Assembly (NCBI GenBank): GCA_025937615.1
Contig: JAICRA010000111.1
Span: 1 to 5,777 of the forward strand
Source: Thermomicrobiales bacterium
GTDB taxonomy: Bacteria; Chloroflexota; Chloroflexia; Thermomicrobiales; UBA6265
Length of the DNA stretch: 5,777 nt
Direction: 5' to 3'
This document shows positions 5,473 to 5,777 of this stretch, one piece after another. The notes beneath the pieces were generated by a model, which had not been told where the DNA came from, did not search any database, and saw only the letters and a list, made by a program, of their open reading frames with translations. A program made the translations under genes and the position numbers. Position 1 is the stretch's first letter, and the number at the start of each line of letters is the position of its first letter.

Positions 5473-5777
5473 ATGGTCGCCAAGCCACAAGTCGACATCG
5501 GCGAGTACCAGTACGGCTTCCGGGACGAGGAAGACTACGTTTTCAAGAGCGGCAGAGGGCTGACCCGCGCCACCGTCGAAGAGATCTCGGCGATGAAAGA
5601 CGAGCCCGACTGGATGCGCGATTTCCGGTTGAAGGCGCTCGAGCACTTCCAGAAGCGCCCGATGCCGAACTGGGGCGCAGATCTCTCGGGGATCGATTTC
5701 GACGACATCTTCTACTACATCCGCCCCGCCGAGAAGCAGGGCAAGACGTGGGAGGAAGTCCCCGAGTACATCAAGAA
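5473..5777 (+). CDS. sufB: Fe-S cluster assembly scaffold protein SufB, 5' part only
   Basis: The first 101 codons are present; the gene is cut by the right edge. The N-terminus carries SufB signatures: YQYGFRDEEDYVFKSGRGL (12-30), an EPDWMRDFRLKAL stretch (44-56), PMPNWGADLSGIDFD (63-77), and the YYIRP plus WEEVPEYIK region that ends at the edge. SufB is the scaffold subunit on which Fe-S clusters are built, in complex with SufC and SufD. The core beta-helix and the cluster or persulfide cysteines lie beyond the window, so activity cannot be judged. The gene follows sufC by 42 nt in the usual C-B order seen in many Gram-positive and Chloroflexota-type operons. sufD, sufS and sufU would be expected downstream. 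Confidence 0.96.
   Translation, partial: MVAKPQVDIGEYQYGFRDEEDYVFKSGRGLTRATVEEISAMKDEPDWMRDFRLKALEHFQKRPMPNWGADLSGIDFDDIFYYIRPAEKQGKTWEEVPEYIK

Noticed and set aside
4417..5646. A 409-codon open frame on the minus strand across sufC and the start of sufB
   Set aside because: It is antisense to clear sufC and sufB genes, has no recognisable domain, and long antisense frames are common in GC-rich coding DNA.

Overview
The window is about 60% GC (estimated by eye) with dense, short-spaced genes. The gene set is Fe-S cluster biogenesis (SUF), a Fur-family regulator and a rubredoxin/ferredoxin flavoprotein. The protein sequences resemble those I associate with GC-rich Gram-positive-like lineages such as Chloroflexota (Thermomicrobia type) or Actinobacteriota. 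This placement is an inference from family resemblance, not a search result.

Layout. The minus strand carries, from right to left: a D-2-hydroxyacid dehydrogenase of glyoxylate reductase type (3876-2896); a 697-residue flavoprotein that joins a rubrerythrin-type rubredoxin domain, a GltD-like FAD/NAD(P)H core and a two-cluster ferredoxin (2720-627); a small single-domain cupin (565-242); and, behind its own good sigma70-type promoter, the first 32 codons of an A-type Fe-S carrier (HesB/IscA/SufA/ErpA) that runs off the left edge (97-1). The plus strand carries a Fur/PerR-family regulator (about 4073-4549), sufC (4639-5430) and the first 101 codons of sufB (5473-5777, cut by the right edge).

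The divergent spacer between the dehydrogenase and the regulator (3877-4072) is the richest regulatory stretch. It holds a 9+6 bp inverted repeat able to form a long stem-loop, candidate promoter elements, and a 15/19 match to the classical Fur box just upstream of the regulator start. The spacer between the dehydrogenase and the flavoprotein (2721-2895) holds a GC-rich hairpin, three tandem 9-bp A/T-rich repeats and a TATACT -10 box.

How the genes may work together. SufC is the ATPase of the SufBCD scaffold and the A-type carrier delivers finished clusters. The Fur-family protein has the residue set expected of a PerR-like metal/peroxide sensor and sits first in the suf operon, so it probably controls cluster assembly in response to iron or peroxide and represses itself. 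The flavoprotein is itself a heavy Fe-S enzyme with ferredoxin and rubredoxin modules and could be an NAD(P)H electron distributor. A role in supplying electrons for cluster assembly or peroxide reduction is speculative. No mobile elements, CRISPR arrays, rRNA or convincing tRNA genes are seen.
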